From Paraburkholderia sp. CNPSo 3272 (lineage in GTDB: Bacteria; Pseudomonadota; Gammaproteobacteria; Burkholderiales; Burkholderiaceae), in NCBI RefSeq assembly GCF_024206495.1, contig NZ_JAMBPQ010000005.1, positions 186,001-250,000 of the forward strand: a stretch of 64,000 nucleotides of DNA. Reading direction: 5' to 3'. This document shows positions 35,031 to 45,540 of this stretch, one piece after another. Under the pieces are notes generated by a model. That model saw nothing but the letters and a program-made list of their open reading frames with translations. It did not search any database and had not been told where the DNA came from. The stretch's first letter is position 1; each line of letters opens with the position of its first letter. Both the position numbers and the translations under genes were made by a program.

Positions 35031-36647
35031 ATGCAAAGATCGCTCATCGCGCTGGCTGCAAACGGGTTGCGAAAACTGCGCGCCATGGCGTTGCCGCTGT
35101 GCGCAATCGCGCTCGCCACAGGTCTTGCCGCGTGTCAGCAGTTACCTCCTATCGGCGAGCGCACGCAAACGACGGCGCTCACGTCAGCCGAAGCGCGATC
35201 GACTCAACTTGGCAAAGCCGTAGCGGCCGAACTCGCCACCCATCCCGACTCCACCGGCATCGACCCGCTCGCGAACCCGCTCGACGCGTTCGCCTCGCGC
35301 GTGGCGCTCGTGCGCAACGCCCAGCGTACGCTGGACGTCCAGTACTACATCTGGCGCAACGATCTCACGGGTACGCTGCTGCTCGAAGAACTGCGCGAAG
35401 CCGCCGACCGCGGCGTGCGCGTGCGCCTGCTGCTCGACGACAACGGCATTCCGTCCTCGCTCGACCCCACGCTTGCGGCGCTCAATGGGCATCCGAACAT
35501 CGAGGTCCGGCTGTTCAACCCGTTCGTCACCCGCAAGCCCAAAGCCATCGGCTTTATCACCGACTTCTCGCGGCTGAACCGGCGCATGCACAACAAGTCG
35601 CTCACGGCTGACGGCGTGGCGACCATCCTTGGCGGCCGCAATATCGGCGACGAGTATTTCGGTGCGACCGACGGCGTCGTGTTCGCCGACCTCGATGTGC
35701 TCGCCATCGGGCCCGCCGCCACCGATGTCGCGAACGACTTCGACCGCTACTGGGCCAGCGCTTCGTCATTCCCCGCGTCGCAAATCCTGCCGTACACGGC
35801 GCCCGACGCACTCGCCACGCTCGATCGTGCGGCGCTTGCCGCGCGCACCGATCCGGCCGCGCAGGAATACATCGAATCGCTGCGCAAGACCACCGACGTG
35901 CGCCGCCTGCTGGACGGCACGCTGCCGCTCGAATGGGCGAAGACGCTGCTGGTCAGCGACGACCCGGCGAAAGCGCTCGGCACGGCGCCCAAGGAGACGC
36001 TCATCCTGAGCCAGCTCCACGAGATCGTCGGCGATCCGCACCGTGAACTCGATCTGGTTTCGCCTTATTTCGTGCCGGGCGAGGTGGGCACGCAATACTT
36101 CACCCAGCTCGCCGCCCAGGGCGTGACCGTGCGCGTGCTGACGAACTCGCTCGAAGCCACGGATGTTTCCGCCGTCCATTCCGGCTACGCGCGGCGTCGC
36201 GTGGCGCTACTCAAAGGCGGCGTGGAGCTGTTCGAGTTGCAGCGCGCGGCGGGCACGAGCAAGGCTACGGACAAAGCGGCGGGCAAAGGCGCAGGCAGTG
36301 GTCCGTTCGGCAGCACGGGCTCCAGCCTGCACGCCAAAACCTTCGCCGTCGATGCGGAGCGCGTCTTCGTCGGCTCGGTGAATTTCGACCCGCGCTCGGC
36401 CAATCTCAACACCGAACTGGGGCTCGTGATCGACAGCCCCGTGCTCGCCACCCAGATCGAAAAAGCGTTCTGGACGCGCGTGCCGCAACTCGCCTATCAG
36501 GCGCACCTCGACGAGAACGGCAAGCTCTACTGGACGCGCCTTTCCGATGACACGGTCATCCGCTACGACACGGAGCCGAACACCACATGGAACCAGCGCC
36601 TGAGCGTCTGGTTCTTCTCCATCCTGCCTATCGAGTGGCTTTTGTAA
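35031..36647 (+). CDS. Phospholipase D-family lipoprotein (cardiolipin synthase C-like)
   Basis: This 538-residue protein has a lipobox (GLAAC, Cys35) after a signal peptide, so it is predicted to be an exported lipoprotein. It contains two HxKxxxxD catalytic motifs, H187-K189-D194 and H434-K436-D441, followed by GGRN and GSVNFDPRS-type tails. The family includes ClsC-like cardiolipin synthases and other phosphatidyl-transferring enzymes, where the two HKD motifs form one active site. A Ser/Lys/Ala-rich insert (about 405-430) separates the halves. It begins about 290 bases after tssL and is unlikely to belong to the T6SS operon, though a phospholipid-related link cannot be excluded. Confidence 0.88.
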   Translation: MQRSLIALAANGLRKLRAMALPLCAIALATGLAACQQLPPIGERTQTTALTSAEARSTQLGKAVAAELATHPDSTGIDPLANPLDAFASRVALVRNAQRTLDVQYYIWRNDLTGTLLLEELREAADRGVRVRLLLDDNGIPSSLDPTLAALNGHPNIEVRLFNPFVTRKPKAIGFITDFSRLNRRMHNKSLTADGVATILGGRNIGDEYFGATDGVVFADLDVLAIGPAATDVANDFDRYWASASSFPASQILPYTAPDALATLDRAALAARTDPAAQEYIESLRKTTDVRRLLDGTLPLEWAKTLLVSDDPAKALGTAPKETLILSQLHEIVGDPHRELDLVSPYFVPGEVGTQYFTQLAAQGVTVRVLTNSLEATDVSAVHSGYARRRVALLKGGVELFELQRAAGTSKATDKAAGKGAGSGPFGSTGSSLHAKTFAVDAERVFVGSVNFDPRSANLNTELGLVIDSPVLATQIEKAFWTRVPQLAYQAHLDENGKLYWTRLSDDTVIRYDTEPNTTWNQRLSVWFFSILPIEWLL

Positions 36648-36684
36648 GCCACCCATCGGAAGGGTTATCCCCAATTTCTCCGAG

Positions 36685-36698
36685 GTTGTCTATACAAC
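36685..36698. promoter_or_regulatory. HutC-like operator in front of the NCS1 permease
   Basis: GTTGTCTATACAAC is a 14-bp near-palindrome (two central mismatches). It mixes the two forms seen in front of hutU, GTTGTATATACAAC and TTGTCTAGACAA. It lies about 70 bases before the permease start. GntR/HutC-type repressors bind this kind of TGT-N4-ACA site, so the permease is probably in the HutC regulon. By pattern only. Confidence 0.6.
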
Positions 36699-36768
36699 AT
36701 CATGCGGACATTCCCATCGTCCGCGGCTCGCGGGCGCCCAGTACTCACCCTAATGTTCGGAGCCGTCC

Positions 36769-38202
36769 GTGGCCATGCCTGAATCCGTCGCCAACCTCGA
36801 AACCGATGGCCGCAAGATCCTGGAAACGCGTTCGATCGATTACATCCCCGACGCGGAGCGCCACGGCAGCCTGTTCAGCCAGTTCACGCTCTGGCTTTCC
36901 GCGAACCTGCAGGTCACCGCGATCATTACCGGCGCGCTAGCTGTCGTGCTTGGCGGGGACGTCTTCTGGTCGCTCATCGCGCTGTTGGCGGGACAACTCA
37001 TCGGCGGCACGGTCATGGCGCTGCACGGCGCGCAAGGCCCTCAGCTCGGCCTGCCGCAGATGATCTCCAGCCGCGTGCAGTTCGGCGTCTACGGCGCGGT
37101 CATTCCCATCGTGCTCGTCTGCATCATGTATGTGGGCTTTTCGGCGAGCGGCACGGTGCTTGCCGGCCAGGCCACGGCGCAACTGCTCGACGTTTCCGAT
37201 ACGGCGGGCATCTGTCTCTTCGCGGCGCTGATCGTCGTGCTGACGCTGCTCGGCTATCGCTCGATTCACTTCGTCGGGCGCATTGCCAGCGTGATCGGCG
37301 TACTCGCGTTCGTGTTCATGTTCGCGCAGCTCTTTACGCACCACGATGTCGGCGCACTACTGGCCAATCGCCATTTTTCGATCGCCAGCTTCCTGCTTTC
37401 GATGTCGCTTTCGGCTTCCTGGCAGATCGCATTCGGCCCCTATGTTGCCGACTATTCGCGCTACTTGCCGCGCTCGACTTCGCCCGTGCGCACGTTCCTC
37501 GCCGTCGGGCTCGGCTCGGTGGTCGGCGCGCAGGCAGCGATGGTGTTCGGCGTGTTTGCGGCCGCGCTCGCAGGCCACGCGTTCGCGCACCATGAGGTGG
37601 CGTATATCGTGAGCCTCGGCGCGAGCGGCGCGGTCGCCGCGATGCTCTACTTCAGCATCGCCTTCGGCAAGCTCACCGTCACGACGCTCAACGCCTACGG
37701 CAGCTTCATGTCGATGGCGACGATCGTGAGCGCGTTTCGCGCGAAGCGCGCGATCTCCACGCGCCACCGTTTCGTCTACATCATCGGCATGGTGGGCATT
37801 TCGACGCTCGTCGCGCTCGCGGGCCGCCATTCGTTCCTCAAGGAATTCACGGCGTTCATCCTGTTTCTACTCGCGTTCTTCACGCCGTGGAGCGCAATCA
37901 ACCTGGTGGACTTCTACTGCTTCACGCGCTCGCGCTACGACGTGCCGGCGCTCTCGAACCCCGATGGCCGTTACGGCCGCTGGAACGCCAAGGCCATCGG
38001 CATCTACGTGCTCGGCGTGCTGGTGCAAATGCCGTTCATCTCGACGAGCTTCTATACGGGCCCCTTCGTCGACGCACTCGGCGGCACGGACATCTCGTGG
38101 ATTCTCGGCCTGATCGTGCCGGGCGTGCTCTACTACGTCGCCATACTCCTCACGCCGCCGGTCATTCCGGAACGCCTGATCCTGCCGGTCGAGCAGGATT
38201 GA
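36769..38202 (+). CDS. NCS1 (cytosine permease-like) transporter, probably for urocanate or histidine
   Basis: This 477-residue membrane protein has about 12 helices and typical NCS1 features (TLWLSANLQVTAIITGAL, GPQLGLPQM, SMSLSASWQIAFGPYVADYSRYLP). The GTG at 36769 is chosen because GGAG lies 6 bases upstream; ATG 36775 is the alternative. NCS1 carriers move nucleobases, hydantoins, allantoin and, in some hut clusters, urocanate. The HutC-like site just upstream, and the hut operon 1.2 kb downstream without hutH, favour urocanate or a related imidazole compound as substrate. That is inference. Confidence 0.85.
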   Translation: MAMPESVANLETDGRKILETRSIDYIPDAERHGSLFSQFTLWLSANLQVTAIITGALAVVLGGDVFWSLIALLAGQLIGGTVMALHGAQGPQLGLPQMISSRVQFGVYGAVIPIVLVCIMYVGFSASGTVLAGQATAQLLDVSDTAGICLFAALIVVLTLLGYRSIHFVGRIASVIGVLAFVFMFAQLFTHHDVGALLANRHFSIASFLLSMSLSASWQIAFGPYVADYSRYLPRSTSPVRTFLAVGLGSVVGAQAAMVFGVFAAALAGHAFAHHEVAYIVSLGASGAVAAMLYFSIAFGKLTVTTLNAYGSFMSMATIVSAFRAKRAISTRHRFVYIIGMVGISTLVALAGRHSFLKEFTAFILFLLAFFTPWSAINLVDFYCFTRSRYDVPALSNPDGRYGRWNAKAIGIYVLGVLVQMPFISTSFYTGPFVDALGGTDISWILGLIVPGVLYYVAILLTPPVIPERLILPVEQD

Positions 38203-38308
38203 ACCGCGCGGCGCAGCGCGCCGCTTCCCTGAGCAACACAGTTCCATTCGCGCGGGTCTCACCACCCGCGCGTTCGTTTCATTCCTCCAAAAAATAGTTG
38301 TACTGATA

Positions 38309-39367
38309 ATGAAAAAGCACCCCGCTACGACTGTTCGCCCCTGCGCTCGCGTCATAGGCAGCACGTTTTGCGCCACGGCACTCGGCCTCTTTGCGCACAG
38401 CGCGCTCGCCCAGGACGGCGTGACGCTCTATGGGCTCATCGACGAATTCGCCCAATACGTCAACACAGGCAACGGTTACACGGCCGCGCTCGGTTCGAGC
38501 GGTCAATGGGGCAGCCGGTTCGGCCTCAAAGGCAAGGAGGACCTGGGCGGCGGCCAAACGCTGTCGTTCGCCCTCGAAAACGGCTTCAACCCAACGGACG
38601 GCACGCTGGCCACGAAGGGATCGTTGTTCGATCGCCAGGCATGGGTCGGCCTCTCGGGCGGCTGGGGCCAGGTGCGCGTGGGCCGGCAGAATTCGCCGCT
38701 CTTTAACGATCAAGGCGGCCAGGACGCTTTTGGCGGCGTTACGCAGGCTTCGGCCATGGACAATCTCACTGTATTCACGTTCCGCACGAGCAACACCGTC
38801 TCCTATGTCACGCCGGAGTTCGCGGGCCTTCAGGCCGGCATCTACGTGGGCTTCGGCGACGCAGGCGGCTTGCGCGCCGCGGGTTCGAGCCAGCAGTTCG
38901 ACGTGACCTATGCGCACGGTCCGTTCGCCGCGTTCTTGGCGGGACAGTGGCTCAAGAACAGCGAGGGCAGCGCAACAGACCGCACGATCATGGCGGGCAC
39001 CTCGTACGCGATCGGGCGCGCCACGATCTTCGGCGGCTATTCGGACATGAAATGGCCCGACCTCGCGTTGAACGCCTATACAGTGGGCCTTTCAGCGAAG
39101 TATCAGTTCAACGTGAACAACGCCGTGTCGCTCGGCTACGCCACCCTGCACGATCGTACCTCGCAAGGCGACAATGCCGATCAGATCGGCCTGATGTACG
39201 AATACGACCTGTCGAAGACCACGAACTTCTACGGCGCGCTCTCGTTCCTGCGCAACCGCAACGAGGCGAGTTACACGCTCGCGGGCGCGGCGAATCCGGG
39301 CCTGCCGCTCGCCTACCCCGGCGCGGATGCGCGCGGTGTGCAGATCGGCATCGTTCACCGCTTCTAA
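38309..39367 (+). CDS. General porin (Burkholderia type)
   Basis: This 352-residue outer-membrane porin is trimeric in its family. It has a signal peptide to about residue 34 (ALGLFAHSALA, then Gln-Asp), the mature start DGVTLYGLIDEF, the KGKEDLGGG and VGLSGGWGQVRVGRQ motifs of Neisseria/Burkholderia porins, and a C-terminal Phe (HRF) needed for Bam assembly. No good ribosome site is seen before ATG 38309. It is followed by a strong hairpin. It may admit substrates for the neighbouring permease. That link is inference. Confidence 0.92.
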   Translation: MKKHPATTVRPCARVIGSTFCATALGLFAHSALAQDGVTLYGLIDEFAQYVNTGNGYTAALGSSGQWGSRFGLKGKEDLGGGQTLSFALENGFNPTDGTLATKGSLFDRQAWVGLSGGWGQVRVGRQNSPLFNDQGGQDAFGGVTQASAMDNLTVFTFRTSNTVSYVTPEFAGLQAGIYVGFGDAGGLRAAGSSQQFDVTYAHGPFAAFLAGQWLKNSEGSATDRTIMAGTSYAIGRATIFGGYSDMKWPDLALNAYTVGLSAKYQFNVNNAVSLGYATLHDRTSQGDNADQIGLMYEYDLSKTTNFYGALSFLRNRNEASYTLAGAANPGLPLAYPGADARGVQIGIVHRF

Positions 39368-39374
39368 ACGCAAC

Positions 39375-39406
39375 AACGGCTCTCGATCGTTCGATCGAGA
39401 GCCGTT
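39375..39406. terminator. Bidirectional hairpin between porin and hutG
   Basis: A perfect 14-bp stem (39375-39388 with 39393-39406) has a 4-base loop, GTTC. It lies 7 bases after the porin stop and 36 bases after the hutG stop on the other strand. There is no long T-run on either side. The symmetric convergent position makes it a likely shared terminator. Confidence 0.65.
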
Positions 39407-39442
39407 GTGCCTACGCCCAGCCCGTACGCCCGATCGGATTGC

Positions 39443-40252
39443 TCAGGCCGCGGCGGCGTTTATCGCCTCGATGGCCTCGAGTGCGCCGCCCACCATCTCG
39501 CGCAGCACGGGCTGGACTTTCTCAGCGAGCGCGGGGACGTAATCGAACGGCGCCGTTTCGTTCATGTAGACCGATTGGCACATCTCCAGCTGGATCGTAT
39601 GCACGCCGTCTTCGGGCGCGCCGAAATGGCGCGTGATGTAGCCGCCCTTGAAGCGTCCGTTCGCGATCCACGTATAGCCGCTTGCCGCCGCCGCGCGTTC
39701 CGCGCGCGCCTGCACCGCCGGGTTCACCGTGCGGCCGTCCTGGGTGCCGATATTCAGGTCGGGCAGCTTGTTGTCGAACAGGCGCGGCAGCACGCTCGCG
39801 ATCGAATGCGCCTCCCACAGCAGCACGTTCGCATGCGCCGCGCGCAGGCGCTTCAATTCGGCGGCGAGCGTGTCGTGATACGGTTGCCAGAATGTCTGCA
39901 CGCGGCGCTGACGCTCCGACGCGTCCGGCGCGCAGCCGTCGCGGTAGATCGGCTCGCCGCGAAACGTTTCGGTCGGACACAGCGACGTGGTGGTCTGGCC
40001 GGGATAGAGACTCTCGTCGTTCGGCGGCCGGTTCAGGTCGATCACATAGCGCGAAACGCGCGCGCCGAGCACGGTCGCGCCCAGTTCCTTCGCAAACGCA
40101 TAAAGACGATCGAGATGCCAGTCCGTATCGGCGACGGCGAGGGCCACGTCCGTGTACTCGCCATGCATCGCGGCGGGAATGTGCGTGCCCAGGTGAGGGA
40201 TCGAAATGATGAGCGGCGCGCTGCCGCGTTCCAGTGAAAAGATATCGGTCAT
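39443..40252 (-). CDS. hutG: N-formylglutamate deformylase
   Basis: This 269-residue enzyme hydrolyses N-formyl-L-glutamate to glutamate and formate, the last step of the five-step hut route. It has the HutG signatures IISIPHLGTHIP, SRYVIDLNRPP and LLWEAHSI. It is the last gene of the operon, 42 bases after hutF. Confidence 0.93.
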   Translation of the reverse strand: MTDIFSLERGSAPLIISIPHLGTHIPAAMHGEYTDVALAVADTDWHLDRLYAFAKELGATVLGARVSRYVIDLNRPPNDESLYPGQTTTSLCPTETFRGEPIYRDGCAPDASERQRRVQTFWQPYHDTLAAELKRLRAAHANVLLWEAHSIASVLPRLFDNKLPDLNIGTQDGRTVNPAVQARAERAAAASGYTWIANGRFKGGYITRHFGAPEDGVHTIQLEMCQSVYMNETAPFDYVPALAEKVQPVLREMVGGALEAIEAINAAAA

Positions 40253-40294
40253 CGAAATTTGTCTCGTGAATGGCGCATGCGTTCGGGCCCGCTT

Positions 40295-41713
40295 TCAATT
40301 ATCAGCCAACAGCCTGGCGAGCGCTGCGCGATAGTCGGCGTAAAGGCGCGCTTCGTCGCGATGGCGGCGCGCTTCCACGACTCTCACGCCGCCGGTATAG
40401 ACGTCGCGCACCGGCGTTTCGCCATGCTCGCAAAAGACGACCGACGAGAGCCACGTGAGCGGCCTTTGCTCGGCGAGGTTCGGATGCTGCGCGTCGAGCA
40501 CGATCCAGTCGGCGCGCGCGCCTTCCTTCAATGCGCCGACCTGGCGCCCGGTCGCACTGGCGCCGCCGGCGAGCGCGGCGTCGAACAGCCGGTCGGCAAC
40601 CTGCGCCTGATGCGTCGCGGCCAATACATTGCGCTCGCGCCGCGTGAGCCGCTGACCGTATTCGAGCAAGCGAAGCTCCGCACGCCAGTCCACGCCGATA
40701 TGACTGTCCGAGCCCACGCCGAAAGCGCCGCCCGCATCGAGATACTCGCGCGCGGGGAAAATGCCGTCGCCGAGATTCGCTTCGGTCGTGAGACACAGGC
40801 CCGCAATCGCACCGCTCTGCGCTAGCTCGGCGGTCTCGCGCGCATCGATATGCGTGGCATGAACGAGGCACCAGCGTGCGTTCACGTCGAACCGGTCGAG
40901 CAGCCATTGCACCGGCCGCGCGCCTTCGGTCGCGAGGCAAGCTTCGACCTCGGCCGTCTGTTCGGCGATGTGGATATGCACGGGCGCGTGAGGAAACGCG
41001 TGATCCAGGCCTTCGAGCAGCGCGCGCAAGGAGTCGTGCGAAACGGCGCGCAGCGAATGGGGGGCGACGCCGTAGCGCAACGCCCCGTGCTCGGGCTGCC
41101 ACGCACGCAACGCCTCGACGATGCCGAGCAACTGTTCAGGCGTGTTGATGAAACGGCGCTGATCGTCGCGCGGCGCTTGCGCGCCGAAGCCGCTGTATTG
41201 ATAGAGCACGGGCAACATCGTCATGCCGATGCCGGTCACGCTCGCAGCGTCCACCACGCGTTGCGCCAGTTCGGCGGGACTCGCATAGCGCTGGCCATCG
41301 TTGCCGTGATGCACGTAGTGAAATTCGCAAACCGAGGTGTAGCCCGCTTTCAACATCTCGACGTAAAGCCAGCGCGCAATCGCCCCGAGATCGTCGGGCG
41401 TGATGCGCGCGGCGAAGCGGTACATGAGGTCGCGCCAGCTCCAGAAGCTGTCGGTGGGGTTCGCGCGATATTCGGTGAGGCCCGCCATGGCGCGTTGAAA
41501 TGCATGCGAATGAAGATTAGGCATGCCAGGCATGATCGGGCCCGCCGCTCGCGCGACGCCTCGAGGCGCTTGCGCAAGATCGGGCGTCACGTTGTGCAGC
41601 GTTCCCGCGGCGTCCCATTCGAGCAGCACGTTGCGGCGCCAGCCGTCGGGCAACCAGGCGTACTCGGCGAAGAGGGCGCGCGAAGTCGGATTCGTTTCGA
41701 TGGTGTGATTCAT
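40295..41713 (-). CDS. hutF: Formimidoylglutamate deiminase
   Basis: This 472-residue amidohydrolase-superfamily enzyme converts N-formimino-L-glutamate to N-formylglutamate. Metal ligands are His68 and His70 (NLHSHAF). Later motifs include CEFHYVHH, VHIHIAEQ and the DSHIGVDW ligand region. ATG 41713 is chosen (MNHTIETN); an in-frame TTG at 41731 would add six residues and overlap hutI. hutF with hutG replaces the hutE (formiminoglutamase) route. Confidence 0.92.
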   Translation of the reverse strand: MNHTIETNPTSRALFAEYAWLPDGWRRNVLLEWDAAGTLHNVTPDLAQAPRGVARAAGPIMPGMPNLHSHAFQRAMAGLTEYRANPTDSFWSWRDLMYRFAARITPDDLGAIARWLYVEMLKAGYTSVCEFHYVHHGNDGQRYASPAELAQRVVDAASVTGIGMTMLPVLYQYSGFGAQAPRDDQRRFINTPEQLLGIVEALRAWQPEHGALRYGVAPHSLRAVSHDSLRALLEGLDHAFPHAPVHIHIAEQTAEVEACLATEGARPVQWLLDRFDVNARWCLVHATHIDARETAELAQSGAIAGLCLTTEANLGDGIFPAREYLDAGGAFGVGSDSHIGVDWRAELRLLEYGQRLTRRERNVLAATHQAQVADRLFDAALAGGASATGRQVGALKEGARADWIVLDAQHPNLAEQRPLTWLSSVVFCEHGETPVRDVYTGGVRVVEARRHRDEARLYADYRAALARLLADN

Positions 41714-41727
41714 GCTCAAAATAGCGC

Positions 41728-42960
41728 TCAAACGCGACGCTCAAATGCGCGACGCTCAAAGACGGTCTCGCCGCCGCGCACCACGCGTGCACAGAGCGGA
41801 CGGCCGATCCAGTAAGCCAGTTCCGCGAGCGACTGCACCGTCCACACGGCAAAGTCCGCGGGACGGCCAGCCCCGAGCGTGCCGTGACGCTCGGCGTCGC
41901 CGAAAGCCTGCGCGGCATGCCGCGTCACGCCCTGCAACACCTCCGGCACGGTCATGCGGAACAGCGTGGTTGCCATGTTCATCATGAGCAGCAGCGAGGT
42001 GGCGGGCGAAGTGCCCGGATTGCTGTCGGTCGAAATGGCGATCGGCACCTCGTAGCGCCGCAGCAAGTCGAGCGGCGGAAGCTGCGTTTCGCGGATGAAG
42101 TAGTACGCACCCGGCAGCAGCACTGCCACGGTGCCCGCTTGCTTCATGGCGGCGACGCCCGCTTCGTCGAGAAACTCCAGATGGTCGGCGGACAATGCGC
42201 CGTGACGCGCCGCGAGCGCCGCGCCGCCGCTATTGGAAAGCTGCTCGGCGTGCATCTTGACCGCGAGCTTGTGTCGCGCGGCTGCCTCGAACACGCGCTC
42301 GCTCTGAGCGAGCGAAAAGCCGATTCGTTCGCAGAACACATCGACGGCGTCCACGAGCCCCTCGTCAGCGAGCGCGGGAAGCATCCGTTCGCACACTTCG
42401 TCGATATAGTCGTCGGCGCGGCCCGCGAACTCGGGCGGCAACGCGTGCGCACCGAGAAACGTCGTACGCACCGTGACCGGATAACGCTCGCCAAGCTGAC
42501 GCGCGACGCGCAGCATCTTGCGCTCGCTCGCCAGATCGAGGCCGTAGCCCGATTTGATTTCGACTGCCGTTACGCCTTCGGCGAGCAACGCTTCGAGGCG
42601 CGTTGCCGACTGCGCGAACAGCGCGGCTTCGTCCGCCGCGCGCGTGGCGCGCACCGTCGAGACGATGCCGCCACCCTGCCGCGCGATTTCTTCATAGCTC
42701 ACGCCCGCAAGACGCTGAGCGAATTCATCGGCGCGCTGTCCGCCGTAGACGAGGTGCGTATGGCAATCGACGAGACCGGGCGTAACCCAAGCGCCGCCCA
42801 GATCGTCGCACGGCCACTCGGTGAACGGCGCGGGCAATTCCGCAGCGGCGCCGAGCCACGCGATCTTGCCGTCTTCCACGGCAATCGCCGCGTTCTCGAC
42901 GACCTGGACCGGATCGCCATGCGGGCACAGGTTGAGGTTCTTCCAGAGAGTGCGTTTCAT
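41728..42960 (-). CDS. hutI: Imidazolonepropionase
   Basis: This 410-residue enzyme opens the ring of imidazolone propionate to N-formimino-glutamate. The metal ligands His67 and His69 ([10 protein letters not shown]), the KSGYGLDL loop, VKMHAEQ and TDSNPGTSP are all present. Its ATG overlaps the hutD stop by one base (TGATG). Confidence 0.95.
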   Translation of the reverse strand: MKRTLWKNLNLCPHGDPVQVVENAAIAVEDGKIAWLGAAAELPAPFTEWPCDDLGGAWVTPGLVDCHTHLVYGGQRADEFAQRLAGVSYEEIARQGGGIVSTVRATRAADEAALFAQSATRLEALLAEGVTAVEIKSGYGLDLASERKMLRVARQLGERYPVTVRTTFLGAHALPPEFAGRADDYIDEVCERMLPALADEGLVDAVDVFCERIGFSLAQSERVFEAAARHKLAVKMHAEQLSNSGGAALAARHGALSADHLEFLDEAGVAAMKQAGTVAVLLPGAYYFIRETQLPPLDLLRRYEVPIAISTDSNPGTSPATSLLLMMNMATTLFRMTVPEVLQGVTRHAAQAFGDAERHGTLGAGRPADFAVWTVQSLAELAYWIGRPLCARVVRGGETVFERRAFERRV

Positions 42961-43649
42961 CAGGTATGCAAAGCATCGCGCGATGCCGTTTCCGTAGTGT
43001 CTTGCCGCGGCGCGTCCAGCACATCGAGCGCCACCGCGAGCAAGGCGCCCGCGCCGCGCGTGTCGATGTGCAAGGGGCGTTGCGCGTCGAGCGTATCGAT
43101 GCGCAGCGTGTCGCCTGCTTCGAGGCGCACGTGCCGTTCGTTATCCACGTGCACGTCGTGCCGGCCTTGCGCACAGTAGAGCAACACCGTTTGCGCATGC
43201 ATGCTGCGCGGCTCGTTTGCGCGCCACACTTCGAGCGTGCCGCGCGCCGCATCGCGGCGCACCATCAGGTTGAAGTCGCGCGTGGCGCCGTTCACGAGGC
43301 GCGCATCGATCGCGGCTTCGCCCGCGAAATGCGCAACGTCGAGAGGCTGCGTGAGCACATGCGTGTGACCCGCGTCGTCGAGCAGCATGCCCGCGCCTTC
43401 GAGCAGCACGAGCGTCCGGTCGACGCCCTCGAAACGCGAGAATGGCCCCGCCTGCGCGACATCGGCCACGCTCACGCGCCAGGCAAACGCGTCCTGTGAC
43501 GCGCCAGCCCGCGATGCAGCGTGCGCCACCGCGATTTCGCGCGTGACGCCGCCGCCGTTCTTCCACGGCGACGCCACGAGCGCCGCGCCACGCAGCAGCG
43601 TGAGCCTGGCGGCCTGCACCGCGCCGCCTACCGGTTCGGCGCCGCTCAT
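42960..43649 (-). CDS. hutD: HutD family protein
   Basis: This 229-residue bicupin of the HutD family is thought to set an upper limit on hut expression, probably by binding a pathway metabolite such as formylglutamate; it is not a pathway enzyme. Motifs [14 protein letters not shown] and [16 protein letters not shown] are typical. ATG 43649 overlaps the hutU stop (ATGA). The frame is open far upstream inside hutU but that part is not protein-like. Confidence 0.9.
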   Translation of the reverse strand: MSGAEPVGGAVQAARLTLLRGAALVASPWKNGGGVTREIAVAHAASRAGASQDAFAWRVSVADVAQAGPFSRFEGVDRTLVLLEGAGMLLDDAGHTHVLTQPLDVAHFAGEAAIDARLVNGATRDFNLMVRRDAARGTLEVWRANEPRSMHAQTVLLYCAQGRHDVHVDNERHVRLEAGDTLRIDTLDAQRPLHIDTRGAGALLAVALDVLDAPRQDTTETASRDALHT

Positions 43650-45334
43650 CGGCCGAGCATCGGCAGCTTGAGACCCGCCTCGCGTGCGGTTTGCTGTGCG
43701 AGTTCGTAGCCGGCATCCGCGTGACGCATCACGCCCGTGGCCGGATCGTTGTGCAGCACGCGGCCCAGACGCTCGTGCGCCGCCTGGGTGCCGTCCGCCA
43801 CGATCACCACCCCCGAGTGCTGCGAGAAGCCCATGCCCACGCCGCCGCCGTGATGCAGCGAGACCCACGACGCGCCGCCCGCCGTGTTCAGCAGCGCATT
43901 GAGCAGCGGCCAGTCGCTCACCGCGTCCGAGCCGTCCTTCATCGATTCCGTTTCACGGTTCGGGCTCGCCACCGAGCCGGTGTCGAGGTGGTCGCGGCCG
44001 ATCACGACCGGCGCCTTCAGCTCGCCGTTCTTGACCATTTCGTTGAACGCCTGGCCGAGACGATAGCGATCCTTCACGCCCACCCAGCAGATACGCGCGG
44101 GCAAGCCCTGGAACGCAATGCGCTCGCGCGCCATGTCGAGCCAGTTGTGCAGGTGCGGATCGTCCGGGATCAGTTCCTTGACCTTGGCATCCGTCTTGTA
44201 GATGTCCTCAGGATCGCCCGAGAGCGCCACCCAGCGGAACGGGCCCTTGCCCTCGCAGAACAGCGGGCGGATATACGCCGGCACGAAGCCCGGGAAATCG
44301 AAGGCGTTTTCCACGCCCATTTCGAGCGCCATCTGGCGGATGTTGTTGCCGTAGTCGAGCGTGGCCGCGCCGCGCTCCTGCAGCGTGAGCATCGCGCGCA
44401 CCTGGTGGGCCATCGATTCCTTCGCCACCTTCACGATGCTTTCCGGCGCGACCTTCTGCGCCTCGCGCCACTGCTCCACGGTCCAGCCCTGCGGCAGGTA
44501 ACCGTTGATCGGGTCGTGCGCGCTCGTCTGGTCCGTCACGCAGTCGGGCGTGATGCCGCGCTTCACGAATTCGGCGAACACGTCGGCGGCGTTGCCGAGC
44601 AGGCCCACCGAAACCGGCTTGCCCGTTTTCTTCGCGTCCTCGACGATGGCCAGCGCCTCGTCGATGGTCTTGGCCTTGCGGTCCACGTAGCGCGTCTTCA
44701 GGCGGAAGTCGATGCGCGTCTCGTCGCATTCCACCGCGATCATCGAGAAGCCCGCCATCGTCGCCGCGAGCGGCTGTGCGCCGCCCATGCCGCCGAGGCC
44801 GCCCGTGAGGATCCAGCGGCCCTTCGGGTCGCCGTTGAAGTGCTGGTTCGCGACCGAATAGAACGTCTCGTAGGTGCCCTGCACGATGCCCTGCGAGCCG
44901 ATATAGATCCAGCTGCCCGCCGTCATCTGGCCGTACATCATGAGGCCCTTGCGGTCCAGTTCGTGGAAATGTTCCCACGTGGCCCAGTGCGGCACGAGGT
45001 TCGAGTTCGCGAGCAGCACGCGCGGGGCGTCGGCATGGGTGCGGAACACGCCCACGGGCTTGCCCGACTGGATCAGCAGCGTCTCGTCCTCGTTCAGGTC
45101 CTTGAGCGACGCGAGGATCTGGTCGAAGCACTCCCAGTTGCGCGCGGCGCGGCCGATGCCGCCGTACACCACGAGCGCATGCGGATGCTCGGCGACTTCG
45201 GGGTCCAGATTATTCTGGATCATCCGGTAGGCGGCTTCCGCCAGCCAGGTCTTGCAGACCTTCTCGCTGCCGCGCGGCGCGCGGATCGTGCGGGTCGGGT
45301 CGAGGCGCGGGTCGGTGAAGTTCGGTTGGTTCAT
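43646..45334 (-). CDS. hutU: Urocanate hydratase (urocanase)
   Basis: This 562-residue enzyme hydrates urocanate to imidazolone propionate using tightly bound NAD as electrophile. The glycine-rich [12 protein letters not shown] loop and the [17 protein letters not shown] region are conserved. The length is standard for the family with the start at ATG 45334 (MNQPNF). It is the first enzyme gene after the HutC-like operators, and hutD begins inside its stop. Confidence 0.95.
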   Translation of the reverse strand: MNQPNFTDPRLDPTRTIRAPRGSEKVCKTWLAEAAYRMIQNNLDPEVAEHPHALVVYGGIGRAARNWECFDQILASLKDLNEDETLLIQSGKPVGVFRTHADAPRVLLANSNLVPHWATWEHFHELDRKGLMMYGQMTAGSWIYIGSQGIVQGTYETFYSVANQHFNGDPKGRWILTGGLGGMGGAQPLAATMAGFSMIAVECDETRIDFRLKTRYVDRKAKTIDEALAIVEDAKKTGKPVSVGLLGNAADVFAEFVKRGITPDCVTDQTSAHDPINGYLPQGWTVEQWREAQKVAPESIVKVAKESMAHQVRAMLTLQERGAATLDYGNNIRQMALEMGVENAFDFPGFVPAYIRPLFCEGKGPFRWVALSGDPEDIYKTDAKVKELIPDDPHLHNWLDMARERIAFQGLPARICWVGVKDRYRLGQAFNEMVKNGELKAPVVIGRDHLDTGSVASPNRETESMKDGSDAVSDWPLLNALLNTAGGASWVSLHHGGGVGMGFSQHSGVVIVADGTQAAHERLGRVLHNDPATGVMRHADAGYELAQQTAREAGLKLPMLGR

Positions 45335-45430
45335 TTGTTCGGGTCCGTCGAGTCTGGATAGCAAGCTGGAGGGCCGCGCCTGCGGATGTGCAATGAGCGC
45401 TGCAACGTGGGCTAAGTCTACCGCCGCAAA

Positions 45431-45444
45431 GTTGTATATACAAC
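45431..45444. promoter_or_regulatory. HutC-like operator (perfect palindrome)
   Basis: GTTGTATATACAAC is a perfect 14-bp palindrome, the form recognised by HutC repressors (TGTATATACA core). It lies about 97 bases before hutU. Confidence 0.75.
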
Positions 45445-45540
45445 TCGTTTCAAAAAAACGTGGGTTAGTAGTTACCCTGGCGTAAACGCCGGGCGTCGGC
45501 AACGGTAGCGAAGACCGCACGGAAGATCCTGGTGAGATCT

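Noticed and set aside
35031..36647. PLD protein as a T6SS Tle5-type effector
   Set aside because: It has a lipoprotein signal peptide and no VgrG, adaptor or immunity gene beside it.
43691..45361. Rightward 556-codon open frame
   Set aside because: Exact antisense shadow of urocanase.
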